Assembly: GCA_946811185.2 (NCBI GenBank)
Contig: OX328098.1
Location: 26,731,084-26,795,083 of the forward strand
DNA from: Hippopus hippopus
Taxonomy: Eukaryota > Mollusca > Bivalvia > Cardiida > Cardiidae
Length of the DNA stretch: 64,000 nucleotides
Direction: 5' to 3'
Part shown: one piece after another, positions 20,996 to 30,960 of the stretch
Position numbering within the stretch: position 1 is the stretch's first letter
Layout: each line of letters opens with the position of its first letter
Made by a program: the position numbers and the translations under genes
The notes under the pieces: generated by a model
Seen by the model: the letters and a program-made list of their open reading frames with translations, nothing else
What the model was told of the DNA's origin: nothing
The model's database searches: none

Positions 20996-21325
20996 AAATT
21001 ACCCTCAATGATCGGTTTAAAGAATACTTTAAATTTTACCCTGAATATTCATAATTGCACAAAAACACACGAAGTTGATAAATGTCACATGACAATTGTA
21101 GAGTATGTTTTTCAAAGTCTCCTATTGCCAGTATAGTGTACAGATACACATATTAACGAATATCTATATCATTTTTTAAACAAAGATTCCAGTTTCTTTA
21201 CTCCATATCCACACACCCACTCACCCAAACACACACATACTTGCACCTATTTTATGTATTTTTCATTCTGATTTCTGATTTTCTCTCTCTCTCTCTCTCT
21301 CTCTCAATAAAGCCACATTCAAGTG
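20996..21325 (+). pseudogene. probable continuation and 3' end of the same LINE
   Basis: Straight after the 3' end of the inserted block, one frame reads ITLNDRFKEYFKFYPEYS and then stops. This is the kind of closing segment LINE ORFs have after the zinc-binding region, and it is in frame with the end of the left part (..KKYIYHGRNK). It is followed by an AT-rich stretch, (CT)n and AATAAA. The link between the two parts is inferred. Confidence 0.5.
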
Positions 21326-21811
21326 ATGGAACAACTTTATGAAAAATACAATCTTTGTTAGTCACACCTACATTGTTAATTGGATACGCCGATAATCGTC
21401 TGTCAAATATTGGATAAGGTGCATGTTTTTAACACTTACTGTAAAATATACACACAATTGCTCAAGGTGTCAATTACAAATTGTTTCGCCATGATTGAAT
21501 AATTGCTGTGTTTTTATTTTTTTGTTTTTCGAGGTTGTTGACCTGAATTAGTAAAGTCATTTTTGTAACACTATGGTTGCATGAACAGTGTAGCTTTTCA
21601 ACACATAAAACACATTAATACAGCGTATCTATTTCGGTCAAAAACAAGCTATTTTCTTCAAGTAGACGGTCGATTCCTGTAAAAGGACAAAGGTATGTTG
21701 TGCGTTCTGTGAGATATTTCCAAATACCAAAGTTATAAAGATGCAATAAGAATACGGTAACTCGTTCACTGACCACTTCATACCGAGCTTCCAAAGTTTG
21801 ACTGTACTTAC
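21326..21811. other. intron sequence, nothing recognised
   Basis: AT-rich intron between the LINE remnant and talin exon 10. No repeat, RNA or coding signal noted. Confidence 0.5.
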
Positions 21812-21913
21812 CTTTCTAAGTATGATATCTATATATCCAGCAATCAGAGCAGCAATCTGTTCACCTTCCTGTGTTTGTACAGAGTAGTACTGGTCTGCAT
21901 GATCTCCAAAATC
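21812..21913 (-). CDS. tln: talin exon 10 (end of F3)
   Basis: 102 nt, 34 codons, residues 375-408. It reads DFGDHADQYYSVQTQEGEQI and AALIAGYIDIILRK, the last strand and C-terminal helix of the PTB-like F3 domain. Acceptor ttcag, donor AAG|gtaagt. The next exon in transcription order is 13.1 kb away, because the intervening intron holds the 10.7-kb composite insertion. Confidence 0.96.
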
Positions 21914-23460
21914 CTGAAATACATTACCATACAAACCATCATGATGACATACAAATTCGTTAAACATTTCGATCACAAGCAGCTATCTTTATTTCACATG
22001 TAAACTTATTTATCTTGACGTTGTAACGACCTAGCTAAATGGTAGAGTGGAAACTTCTCTTCATATTGTCCTACAATAGCTTCACTATGGGACTAGCTTG
22101 ACTCAAAACGCTGTGAGTGTTTGATCGGTGATAGAGTGGTTAGATCCCTTTAAATGCCCTGTGATGGTATCAGATGGTCTTCTTGGGGTAAGTTGGGAAG
22201 GATCTTATCCAGTCGCCGGTTGCCGAAAATGAGCTCAGTGTAGATAAGACGCAGTAGTTCCGGGAAATAAAGAGACATAGACGGAAATTTTGTTTAAACA
22301 AAATTTGTAATTCTCTCAAAATAGTCAATTACACTCCAAATTCTTATTTACAAAACCCAATACATTTTTTAGTTTACTCTAATTTTCAAAGAGTTGACCG
22401 ACGGCTGTTCCTTACCCTACGATGATCTATCTGAGCTCCTGACCAAAGTTTCTCAGTCTTTTTATAGTGCCAGGTTGGCCGCTACCCAAACCTTTGGTCA
22501 AACATGGTCACGGCCAGATTGATATCGCAAAAATCGGGTCGTGGCCACGTTAAAACTGGTCGGAAGACTTGTGTCGCTCTGAGTTCAACCAACAATTGAT
22601 TTACTGTAAGAAAACTAGCCAACATTGAAAATCTCAAAACATCGTAGGCGAAGGAAAAACCCAAAACTTACTGTGCTGAGAATAGTAACAAATTGACCTA
22701 GATGCATAAATATGTAAACAGCTCCAAGGACGCTTTACGGACTGCTAAGACTCGGGTAACAATAATACATCCGGTTTTAACTGTCAACTAAGAAGATCGA
22801 CTTTCGGCAAAAAAAACATGAAATCGGGTATAATGGACAATGACAACTCTTTCTCAGCCAAGTAAGACATAAACAAGTTGAAATGCAATCGTAATTTTGA
22901 CTTTTAGCTAGCACAGAACATTCCCGAAGCGAGGAATTGGCTGACAAGATTAGACTGAAAACACATGGTCCCGTCATGTTGACCTAAATCAAGACAGGAA
23001 ACAAAGCATAGAAAAGATGATCAAGCCTATAAAGACACCCAGAACTGGCAGTACGGGGTGTTTTCATGTGCATGACGATCTTCAGGCATATCTAAGTAGG
23101 CAGTACATGATCCGTTTCGTGCTAGCTAAGTACCTACAACTCAGGCGAGAAACAGGCATAGACAGCATATGTAGGGATTGAGAATAGCAGACATTCTTCA
23201 ATACCTGGATAGGCTGACCCCAAACAGGTTGGAGTTAAATAATAAAAGGATTCTAGATGTCAAACAGCTAAATTTAGGGATCTGTAGTTTGAGAAAGGGT
23301 AGGACATATCAACGTCATTCATGTTTGTTACAATTAACTATGTAAAATGGGGCCAGTGGCTTTATTGCAAATCAAGGAGTTTCTCGTTGTCATTAACAAA
23401 GGTACATGTAAATGAAAACAGAAAAGCATGCACAAGGCTTCTCTCCACCCCCACCCCCTT
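21914..23460. other. intron sequence, nothing recognised
   Basis: 1.5 kb of intron free of TTAA-MITEs, unusual for this window. No conserved coding pattern on either strand. Confidence 0.5.
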
Positions 23461-23466
23461 TGATCT

Positions 23467-23650
23467 TCAACCCTTAACCAAACAATCCCATATTTTCATG
23501 ATCTTGATGAAAAAGGCTTCAGAAAACATTGTGGGAAAAGGAGACAATGCTGGTATCAAACAACTCCCTCAATTGCAAAATTCAATTAATTCTCTACAAA
23601 TGCTTTTGATTTGGCTAAATTTAAGCTTTAGCCATTTTGTAAAGGGTTAA
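23467..23650 (+). mobile_element. TTAA-MITE with right hairpin arm deleted
   Basis: TCAACCCTTAACCAAACAAT, GAAAACATTGTGGGAAAAGG (left arm), then directly the right side with CTACAAATGCTTTTGATTTG and TTTTGTAAAGGGTTAA. Confidence 0.7.
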
Positions 23651-23790
23651 GGCAGTTTTCAAACAGTTTTATGGAAGCTGCCAGTGTTCCTATTCATGAC
23701 TTCCTCGAGTTTCCATATCATTCTTTCCAAGTCACAGGCTGCTTTCCCACATAAACTATTCTCTGCAGCTGTGACACAGGATACAGTAAT
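23650..23790. repeat. dispersed SINE-like repeat, same family as 730-890
   Basis: It shares GAAGCTGCCAGTGTTCCTAT, CAAGTCACAGGCTGCTTTCC and CTGTGACACAGG with the other members. It lies between two TTAA-MITEs. Confidence 0.5.
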
Positions 23791-23792
23791 AT

Positions 23793-24255
23793 ATATGAGC
23801 CATGCTCTGTGAAAGGAGGTTTAACCCTTTATGAAACAACAAAATTTTAGACTAGTCCAAATTGAAAAGATTTGCAGACAAAACGATAAATGTGGCTCAA
23901 AATTTGAAATTTGTTTTGGGAAGGGTAGAAAACATTGTGGGAAAAGGAGAGAATGCTGGTTACCAGCATTTTCTCCTTTTCTCACAATGTTTTCAAAAGC
24001 CTTTTCTCTCAGGGTTGTTTAAACCCAGGATTGTTTGGTAAAGGGTTAATGCATCTGCAAAAAGTATTGACTTATGTCAGCCTGTGCAGTCTGCACAGGC
24101 TGATAGAAGTCAAAATTTTTTGCTGTTTGTAAATGTCTGCATGTCAAAGGACTATTCTACCTGTGCAATTTAAGAATGTATAATTATGTGTTGACTTGAG
24201 TATAATGCATCATTTAAATGCAATAAAATCCCTTTTCCCAGAGCATGGGTCATAT
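23793..24255. mobile_element. inverted-repeat MITE 'CATGCTCTGTGAAA', interrupted by a TTAA-MITE
   Basis: Left end ATATGAGCCATGCTCTGTGA AAGG; the right end reversed reads the same way (CCCTTTTCCCAGAGCATGGG TCATAT). The middle has GTCAGCCTGTGCAGTCTGCA CAGGCTGA, itself palindromic. Paralogues without the interruption lie at 32757-32960 and 45826-46030. Confidence 0.75.
23821..24049 (-). mobile_element. TTAA-MITE, full length, with paralogous empty site
   Basis: Starts TTAACCCTTTATGAAACAAC, hairpin GAATGCTGGTTACCAGCATT, ends GTTTGGTAAAGGGTTAA. It splits another repeat at GGTTTAA/TTAATGCATC; the uninterrupted relatives read GGGTTTAATGCATC. This directly shows a 4-bp TTAA duplication. Confidence 0.93.
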
Positions 24256-24350
24256 CATAATGGCTATCAATAATAAAAAAAAAAAACTTTTGTAGTAAAT
24301 TCCACATCTACGACAGAAATAACATAAGAAGAGCAAGTCAATCAACAAAC

Positions 24351-24506
24351 CAGTGTAAAACTGTTTGGGGAAGCTGCCCATCTTCTCACAGTGGTCAGAG
24401 GCCAAGTTTTCATGATTTCCTTTGTTCTTTCATCCACTCTAACCACACTCTCCTTGTTTATACCTAGTAGACGGGGTACCAGCTTGTTTTTCCCTTTCAC
24501 TTTTTC
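24351..24506 (-). CDS. tln: talin exon 9 (F3, integrin-binding)
   Basis: 156 nt, 52 codons, residues 323-374. It reads EKVKGKNKLVPRLLGINKES then VVRVDERTKEIMKTWPLTTV and RRWAASPNSFTL. It carries the basic membrane-proximal loop KGKNKLVPRLLG used in integrin activation and the tryptophan of the RRWAAS motif (W365 here), which by homology packs against the integrin NPxY region. Acceptor tttcag, donor CTG|gtttgt. A weakly conserved TTAA-MITE lies within about 60 bp upstream. Confidence 0.95.
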
Positions 24507-24534
24507 CTGAAATAAATGATGAATAGTGCTTACC

Positions 24535-24830
24535 CTTAAATATACTGAGAGTGCGCTTTTCCAAATGGTCCTGTGTTTTTAAAACCCTAAGGAAAACAAC
24601 TTTACAAAACAAGGCAGGGAAAACATAAAATGCTGGTAACCAGCATTTTCTTCTTTTCCCGCAATGTTTTTTACTCTGTTTAATAACAATTCCATCTTTT
24701 GTGCCAAAATGAAATTTGTCGTCTGCAAATGCTTTTCTAAGCATAATCTCAGATTTAAAATGTCATCCATGACTGCTTTCAGTATGGACAAGCCCAAAGA
24801 TTAATGTCTGGTAAAAATCTAACATTCAAT
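24535..24830 (+). mobile_element. TTAA-MITE, diverged and with internal repeat
   Basis: AACCCTAAGGAAAACAAC, hairpin AAAATGCTGGTAACCAGCAT, GTCGTCTGCAAATGCTTTTC and then a second CTGCTTTCAGTATGGACAAG, ending TGTCTGGTAAAAATCTAA. It lies about 30 bp upstream of the talin exon 9 acceptor. Confidence 0.6.
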
Positions 24831-24849
24831 CTAGTAGGTGTTTTATGTT

Positions 24850-25078
24850 TTAACCCTTTACCAAACGACAAAATAATAGACTAGTCCAAATTGAAAGCAT
24901 TTGCAGACGACAAAATAAATGTGACTGAAAATTTGAAATTTATTTGGGGAAGGGTAGAAAACATTGTGGGAAAAGGAGAAAATGCTGGTTACCAGCATTT
25001 TCTCCTTTTCCAACAATGTTTTCAAAAGGATTCTTTCTCATGGTCGTTAAAAGTCGGGATTGTGTGGTAATGGGTTAA
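24850..25078 (-). mobile_element. TTAA-MITE, full length, near-consensus
   Basis: TTAACCCTTTACCAAACGAC at the left, AAAGCATTTGCAGACGACAA, hairpin GAAAATGCTGGTTACCAGCA with long complementary arms, and GGGATTGTGTGGTAATGGGT TAA at the right. Confidence 0.93.
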
Positions 25079-25101
25079 ACTGACATACATAAAACTTTGT
25101 G

Positions 25102-25329
25102 TATCCCTTTGCCAAACAATCCCTTGTTTTTACGACCCTGAGATAGAAGCCTTTTGAAAACATTGTGAGAAAAGGAGAAAATGCTGGTAACCAGCATTTT
25201 CTCCTTTTCCCACAATGTTTTCTACCCTGCTGGAAACAAATTTGAATTTTTGAGTTACGTTTATTTTGTCGTCTGCAAGTGCTTTCAATTTGGTCTAGTG
25301 CAAAATATTGTCGTTTGGGAAAGGGTTAA
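25102..25329 (+). mobile_element. TTAA-MITE, full length
   Basis: CCCTTTGCCAAACAATCCC, ACGACCCTGAGATAGAAGCC, hairpin GAAAATGCTGGTAACCAGCA, and right end ATTGTCGTTTGGGAAAGGGT TAA. Confidence 0.88.
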
Positions 25330-25518
25330 AGAGAATGCTATACATACAGAGCAAAATGAAATATTGAAGACAGGATCAGAGAGTAATACTTCCCACAAGA
25401 GCAGTTGATCCTTTTCCCACGTGTTTTCCATAGTATTTAAAAAGAAACAAAATGTCTGTCTTCCCTTCACAACATTTCTCCTCTATATCATGTGTACTAG
25501 GTTTGTCATTGTCTAAAA

Positions 25519-25741
25519 GCTGATTGATTGATTGAATGGTGTTTTACATTGCTTTCAACATTATTTTACTGAAATATCACTGCAACAGCTCCTACTACAC
25601 ATGAAAGCCAGGTTTTACCAGTACTAGACCAGGACTTTGGAGTATCAAGCCGAAGGACAATCCTGCGATTATACCCAGCATCTTGAGTGAAAATCAAAAT
25701 CAAGACTCCCTACACCTTTATCACTGAGCCACACAGGGTCC
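25519..25741 (-). mobile_element. tRNA-derived SINE (copy 2)
   Basis: On the minus strand it starts GGACCCTGTGTGGCTCAGTG (box A-like), then a body of about 220 bp, and ends in the tail CAATGTAAAACACCATTCAA followed by (TCAA)n. It lies just downstream of talin exon 8. Confidence 0.65.
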
Positions 25742-25795
25742 CTAAACTAAAACTCGCCTGTAAACAGGCTGGTTATATTCAACTTTCTGACATAC

Positions 25796-25900
25796 CTTCA
25801 CAAGGAAAAAGGTAATTCCATAGGTCTTCAATGACCGACATTGTTGAGTATATTTCACTTTAGCATCTCTCTCTGAGTATCCAGCCCATTTCTTGTGCTC
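25796..25900 (-). CDS. tln: talin exon 8 (F2/F3 junction)
   Basis: 105 nt, exactly 35 codons, residues 288-322. It reads EHKKWAGYSERDAKVKYTQQ then CRSLKTYGITFFLVK. RSLKTYG(V/I)(S/T)FFLVKEK is a talin signature at the start of F3. Acceptor tttcag, donor AAG|gtatgt. Confidence 0.95.
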
Positions 25901-26271
25901 CTGAAAATATACGAACACACAAACTATCACCACTGTGCCTTGATGATCATCAACTTATCCTTACTCTAGGTGACCCTCATAGCAAAACATATTACAAAAA
26001 CACTTTAACACAATGCAATAAGCATTACCTATAGAAGTCTTTGGTCTGTTTATTTGATGCCATTTTGCACTGCTCTCAAATTATTTCAGTTTTATTTATG
26101 GCAAGAACTTACATATCCATTTCTTTCCTAACTTTTGCTAATACTTAAAATGTTTCCCTTATGTGTCACTTTTAGCAGTTTGTGGTGTATTTTTACATAC
26201 AAAGTGTAAATAGTGATGGACTTACAAATTTATGTATTTAGAGAAGAATTACATAAACTGCTAAAACTTAC

Positions 26272-26335
26272 TACAAAGATCTTCTTCTCTATTCCTTTGA
26301 CTTTGCAGTATTCTTTTGGCAAAAACTCTTTGTTT
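26272..26335 (-). CDS. tln: talin exon 7 (F2)
   Basis: 64 nt, residues 266-287. It reads (E)NKEFLPKEYCKVKGIEKKI FV, matching the talin F2 segment LKDFLPKEYVKQKGERKIF. Acceptor tttcag, donor GTA|gtaagt. It is the smallest exon and was identified from flanking phase and homology. Confidence 0.92.
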
Positions 26336-26369
26336 CTGAAAGTAAACACAAAATCTATATACCACAAAG

Positions 26370-26545
26370 TCATAAAGTTGGTTGGTGAGTTTTTAACAAA
26401 CCATTTCCAACATTTGTTATTTCACTACAGCAAGTGCACCTATCCTTGTATTCCAACAGTTTCTGAAACCAGTACTACACACAAATCTATCCCCAAACCA
26501 TTGGCTGCTTTCCCACACTAACAGAGCTGAAGTAATGTTTCACAG
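26370..26545. repeat. dispersed SINE-like repeat, same family as 730-890
   Basis: It shares CAGCAAGTGCACCTATCCTT, CCAGTACTACACACAAATCT and CCATTGGCTGCTTTCCCACA with other members. Its left edge is 34 bp from the acceptor of talin exon 7. Confidence 0.5.
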
Positions 26546-26878
26546 TGGAAAAAAAAGAATAAACACTGTCAATATGACTTTCATCAATTCTAAGAGAGAA
26601 TTCAAAATTAGCCAGAATTCATGTTATTTTGTGATGTATCAATGTATCAATGGCAAAGCTCCAGCATGTGTGTGGGAACTGTTTGTACCTACTCTACAAC
26701 ACTAAAGACTGCAATCACAAGGTGACACTAATTTTGACATCATTAAGTTATCTTTCCTCACTTTTTTTTATATTCATGCATTTCATTTTTAAATTTATGT
26801 CTTTATCTCTCCTTCACATTCTTATATTCATTTATCTATCTTTCATTCATATTCTCACACTCATGCATACATCCTTCC

Positions 26879-27106
26879 TTAACCCTTGATCACACAATCC
26901 CCAGTTTTAACGACCCTGAAAAAGAAGGCTTTTGAAAACATTGTGGGAAATGGAGAAAATGCTGGTAACTAGTATATCCTCCTTTTCCCAAAATGTTTTC
27001 TACCTATTCAAGAACAAATATTACCCTTTGAAAAATATTTGAATTACTGTCTGTAAATCCCTTCCACATGGACAAGTCTAAACTTTTTATGTGTGGTAAA
27101 GGATAA
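26879..27106 (+). mobile_element. TTAA-MITE, full length
   Basis: TTAACCCTTGATCACACAAT, ACGACCCTGAAAAAGAAGGC, hairpin AAAATGCTGGTAACTAGTAT, and right end ATGTGTGGTAAAGGATAA. Confidence 0.85.
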
Positions 27107-27415
27107 ATGTTTATACACATTCATGTATCTATCTATCCTGAACAATTTCATATTCTTGAATATTTCTTTCCTTAATATTGTAAATTCATGAATTTATCTT
27201 TCCTTTGCATTTTTATGTACATGTATTTATCTTTCCGTAATATTTTCGTATTCATCTTTCCTTAATACTTCATATTTACATATTTATTTGCATATTCATG
27301 GTACTATTTCCATAACATTTTGATGAACATCCATCTATCTTTTCCAAGCATTTTTATATAAAAGTATTAATCTTTCGTAAACATTTTTATATCCATGTCT
27401 TTATCATTCACTCAC

Positions 27416-27543
27416 TCAAAGAGTCCAGGTTTATGTTTCTGGTCATCATGATCACCAAACTGTATCTGACATTGGATCCCTGCAAACAGTATAGCTTCTT
27501 CTTGGGATACAGGATGGGTGCCATTTAATAATGCATCTCTGGT
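27416..27543 (-). CDS. tln: talin exon 6 (F2)
   Basis: 128 nt, residues 224-265 plus two bases. It reads TRDALLNGTHPVSQEEAILF then AGIQCQIQFGDHDDQKHKPG, LF; compare vertebrate ARDDILNGSHPVSFDKACEFAGFQCQ. Acceptor tttcag, donor GA|gtgagt. A second GT four bases further would also fit, but gtgagt and the downstream frame decide for this one. Confidence 0.93.
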
Positions 27544-27666
27544 CTGAAATTAGAATAAACGATAGGAACATGCTAAAAATAGAATAAAAGATGAGTGCAG
27601 GTCTTTTCCAAAGTCAAACATTAGTTATCTGAACATGACAAGGACCAAGAAATTCATCATAAAATA

Positions 27667-27895
27667 TTAACCCTTTACCACACAATCCTACCTTTTAACG
27701 ACCCTGAGGAAGAGGGCTTTTGAAAACATTGTGGGAAACGGAGAAAATGCTGGTAACCAGCATTTTCTCCTTTTCCCACAATGTTTTCTATCTATTCCAA
27801 GGCAATTTTAGCATTTGATACACATTTCTTTTGTGATCTACAAATGCATTTTAATTTGAACTAGTCTAAAGTTTTGCTGTGTGGTAGAGGGTTAA
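27667..27895 (+). mobile_element. TTAA-MITE, full length
   Basis: TTAACCCTTTACCACACAAT, ACGACCCTGAGGAAGAGGGC, hairpin GAAAATGCTGGTAACCAGCA, and right end TGCTGTGTGGTAGAGGGTTA A. It ends 50 bp from the next copy. Confidence 0.92.
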
Positions 27896-27942
27896 TTGGA
27901 AATGGATTACAAAAGCAATTTTCTTTTACACGTCAAAATGGT

Positions 27943-28262
27943 GTTACCTTTCACCAAATAATCCAAAGTTTTCACAAAAACCTAAGAAGAATGTTTTGGA
28001 AAACATTGTGAGAATAGGAGAAAGTGCTGGCAAACAGCATTTTCTCTCCTTTTTCGACAATACTTCTAACCCTTTCAAAACAAATCTCATCATTTGAGCC
28101 ACATTTGATTTGTCGTCTACAAGTGCTTTCAATCATAAGTCTAGAGTTTTGTTGTTTGGTAAACAGTTAACCCATCATCAGAAGATCCCACATTTTAATG
28201 AACCTGAGGATGCAAGCTTTTTTAGCAACAAAGAGAGAAAAGTAGAAATCGCTGGGATAAAC
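27943..28262 (+). mobile_element. TTAA-MITE followed by a fragment of another sharing the TTAA
   Basis: CTTTCACCAAATAATCC to GTTTGGTAAACAGTTAA (28170). The same TTAA starts a truncated copy with TTAACCCATCATCAGAAGAT and GAACCTGAGGATGCAAGC, lost after 28262. Confidence 0.75.
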
Positions 28263-28304
28263 CTTGTACCCTCACTACTTTGCACTTACAGGATTAATGT
28301 TTGT

Positions 28305-28560
28305 TTGGTCTTATAGGCCGATTTCAATCAATTTTTTCAGTTATATCAAGGCAGCCAGTGCACCTATCCATGCATTCCTTGAGTTTCTTTTAGTAGTACT
28401 TTGTAAAACATCTTTCCAGGGCCACTAGCTGCTTCCCCACATTAACATCGTCAAAACAACACCCAGCAGTGACACAGGAATGAGTCCTGTCAAAATGAAT
28501 ATCCGCAATCCTTGGAAAGAAATTCAAGTTGGGGAATCCAACCAGTGAGCCTTCAGTTTG
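28305..28560. repeat. dispersed SINE-like repeat, same family as 730-890
   Basis: The fullest copy: GCAGCCAGTGCACCTATCCA, then CCACTAGCTGCTTCCCCACA, CAGCAGTGACACAGG and a tail through GAATCCAACCAGTGAGCC. Confidence 0.5.
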
Positions 28561-28783
28561 ATCCGTTACTACACAATCCCAAATTTAAATGACCCTGAGA
28601 AAGAGGCCTTTTGAAAACATTGTGGAAAAAGGAGAAAATGCTGGTAAACAGCATTTTCTCCTTTTCCCACAATGTTTTCTACCTTACAAAAGACAAATCC
28701 CATCATATGAGTCACATTTAAATTGTCTGCGAAAGCTTTCCATTTGGACAAGTCTAAGATTTTGTCATTTGGTAAAGAGTTAA
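28560..28783 (+). mobile_element. TTAA-MITE, full length
   Basis: CGTTACTACACAATCCCAAA, GACCCTGAGAAAGAGGCC, hairpin AAAATGCTGGTAAACAGCAT, and TTGTCATTTGGTAAAGAGTT AA at the right. Confidence 0.9.
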
Positions 28784-28819
28784 AGCCTGTACTTTACAGA
28801 CTAAGCTACTGAGCTCGGC

Positions 28820-29048
28820 TTAACCCTTTACCACACGACAAAATTTTAGACCTGTCCAAATTAAACGCATTTGTAGATGACAGTTTTAACATGGCTCATA
28901 TGAAATGATTTTTCTTTGATAGGATAGAAAACATTGTGGGAAAAGGAGAAAATGCTGGTAACCAGCATTTTCTCCTTTTCCCACAATGTTTTCAAAAACC
29001 TTCTCTATCAGGGGTGTTAAAAGTCGTCATTGTGTGGTAAAGGGTTAA
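28820..29048 (-). mobile_element. TTAA-MITE, full length
   Basis: TTAACCCTTTACCACACGAC, hairpin GAAAATGCTGGTAACCAGCA with a perfect arm on each side, and GTCATTGTGTGGTAAAGGGT TAA. It ends 39 bp from the talin exon 5 donor. Confidence 0.93.
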
Positions 29049-29087
29049 AGTAATGTAACACAAAAGGGTACAAAAAGGGTAAAATAC

Positions 29088-29230
29088 CTGAACAAATAAC
29101 AGGTTTAGCTGCATAGGATCTCTGGCATCAACATTCTGGTCTGAGAAAAAGAACTTTCGTCTCAGCAGTAAAGTATCATTACCCTGGATACCCTGTTCCC
29201 TCAATGTTTTGGCATGGTCTAACCAGTTAA
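29088..29230 (-). CDS. tln: talin exon 5 (end of F1, start of F2)
   Basis: 143 nt, residues 176-223. It reads NWLDHAKTLREQGIQGNDTL and then LLRRKFFFSDQNVDARDPMQ, LNLLFVQ. The segment LLLRRKFF(F/Y)SDQNVD is almost invariant in talins and marks the F1/F2 boundary. Acceptor ttacag, donor CAG|gtattt, phase 0 out. The donor lies 40 bp from a complete TTAA-MITE ending at 29048. Confidence 0.95.
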
Positions 29231-29335
29231 CTGTAATGAGAAATTCAATTATGCTGTAGAATAAGTAAACCACTCCCATTTTTGCATCTTGTAGAGAGAA
29301 CTTTTTCATCAATTTAACATTTTACAATACTTACT

Positions 29336-29686
29336 GATGAAGGCTTTTCAAAACATTGTGGAAAAAGGAGAAAATGTTAGCAATAAGCATTTCCTTTTCC
29401 AGCAACCTTTTCTATCCTTTCTCAGACAACTTCCCCACATTTCAATTACATTTAAGCCTTTACAACACAATCCCAAGTTTTAGCCACCCTGAAGAGGAAG
29501 GCTTTTGAAAACATTGAGGAAAAAACATTGTGGGAAATGTTTTGGTAGCCAGCATTTTCTCCTTTTCCCACACTGTTATATACTCTCTCAAAGACAGGAA
29601 GCATTATTTCAGGTATATTTAAGTTAGTATCTGTATATGTCTTTAATTTGGTCTAGTCCAAACTTTCGTTGTCTGGAAAAGAGTTT
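29336..29686 (+). mobile_element. two TTAA-MITEs, one truncated, one with altered hairpin
   Basis: 29336-29455 lacks its left terminus (AAAACATTGTGGAAAAAGGA). 29452-29686 begins TTTAAGCCTTTACAACACAA and has a partly repeated left arm (AAAACATTGAGGAAAAAACA TTGTGGG). Confidence 0.65.
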
Positions 29687-29958
29687 GCTCTCATACAGTT
29701 TCCTGATAGAATGTAAAAAAGGCAGGATTTTATACATAATGTATGGAGCTTAATGTAACTTGTCCTTTGGGAAATGGACATGAAAAGAGGCTTTATTGTT
29801 AACAGCACTCAAATGTATCTATTTCACTTATGTATGCACATATACAGCCTTTTACTTATGATGTGACATTTAAGGAACTGCCTTTTTTTTAGGCATTTGA
29901 AAACATTTTCACTGTTAGACTTCTGCGTTTTCTTCCAAAATCAAAGACTTGTATATTC
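29687..29958. other. intron sequence, nothing recognised
   Basis: AT-rich spacer between MITEs without recognisable repeats. Confidence 0.4.
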
Positions 29959-30202
29959 TTAACCTTTTAGCAGATAACAAAATATGGCACTTGCCCAAAT
30001 CCAAAACACTTGCAGACAACAAATTAAAAGTGGGTCTAATGATGAGATCTGTGTCAGAAATGGTAAAAAAAAATTGTGTACCGGCATTTTCTCCATTGCC
30101 CACTTTCAAAAGTCATTACCCATTAGATTGTTAAATCTTGAGATTATACATGTATGTTCCCATATGGTCTTTGAATCTTATGATCATACGTTAAAGAGTT
30201 AA
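29959..30202 (-). mobile_element. TTAA-MITE, decayed
   Basis: TTAACCTTTTAGCAGATAAC, ACTTGCAGACAACAAATTAA, GTACCGGCATTTTCTCCATT, and CATACGTTAAAGAGTTAA. The left hairpin arm is largely lost. Confidence 0.65.
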
Positions 30203-30329
30203 TAGATAAGTTGCGTAAATTTGATCTAATTAATAATTGCTGTTTTGCAAAGTTTAATGCATGTTTACTGTAAAGAAGCCTGGTAAGAGCTTTGAAGACT
30301 GAATTTAACATCTCATTTTTCCTATATGT

Positions 30330-30438
30330 ATTTTTCCCACCCCCATTTCAAGACAAGAACCCATTACTTTCACCAAAGTTGTCTGCTAGTGCTTTGAATT
30401 TGTACAAGTCTACAATTTTTTTGTTTGCTATAGAGTTA
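30330..30438 (+). mobile_element. TTAA-MITE right-end fragment
   Basis: TTGTCTGCTAGTGCTTTGAA, TACAAGTCTACAATTTTTTT and GCTATAGAGTTAA. Confidence 0.5.
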
Positions 30439-30558
30439 AAAGTCATCACGGCACAGAAACTACCACTATACCAATGAAATAAATGTCAATGCGCAGACCA
30501 TCAGTCAATTAATTTACATGCCAACCAGAATATTGGGCTTTCATGTAGCAGTTATCCC

Positions 30559-30960
30559 TTAACCCTTTACCACATAACAAGGTTTTAGCCTTGTCCAAAT
30601 TGAAAGCATTTGCAGACGACAAAATAAGCGTTACTCAAAACATAAAATTTGTCTTTCATAGGGTAAAAAACATTGTGGGAAAAGGAGAAAATGCTGGTTA
30701 CCAGCATTTTCTCCTTTTCCCACAATGTTTTTTTTAAATGCCTTCCTGCTCAGGGTCGTTAACCCTTTACCACACAATCCAACATTTTAACCCTTTACCA
30801 CACGACAAAATTTTAAACTTTTCAGAACCCAAAGCAGTTGCAGCCAACAAATTAAATATCGCTCAAGTTGTAGAACTTGCCTTTGGTAAGGTAGAAAACA
30901 ATGTGGAAAACCGAAAAAATGTTGGTTACCATACTATTTTCTAACGTGATTGTCCATAGG
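30559..30960 (-). mobile_element. TTAA-MITEs nested at an internal TTAA
   Basis: 30559 starts TTAACCCTTTACCACATAAC with a perfect hairpin (GAAAATGCTGGTTACCAGCA) and runs to CAGGGTCG. At its internal GTCGTTAA another left end begins (30759, TTAACCCTTTACCACACAAT), and 34 bases later a third one (30793, TTAACCCTTTACCACACGAC), which is decayed after 30960. Confidence 0.75.

Noticed and set aside
18944..21008. Series of overlapping 65-76 residue minus-strand open frames, starting MVRMFVLMIS
   Set aside because: They repeat with the 145-bp period of the satellite array (145 is not a multiple of three, so each unit shifts frame). They are repeat by-products, as are those at 62261-63089.
22040..22160. 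tRNA-like GGTAGAGTGG and GATAGAGTGGTTAG segments
   Set aside because: No cloverleaf can be folded and no box B follows at the right spacing.
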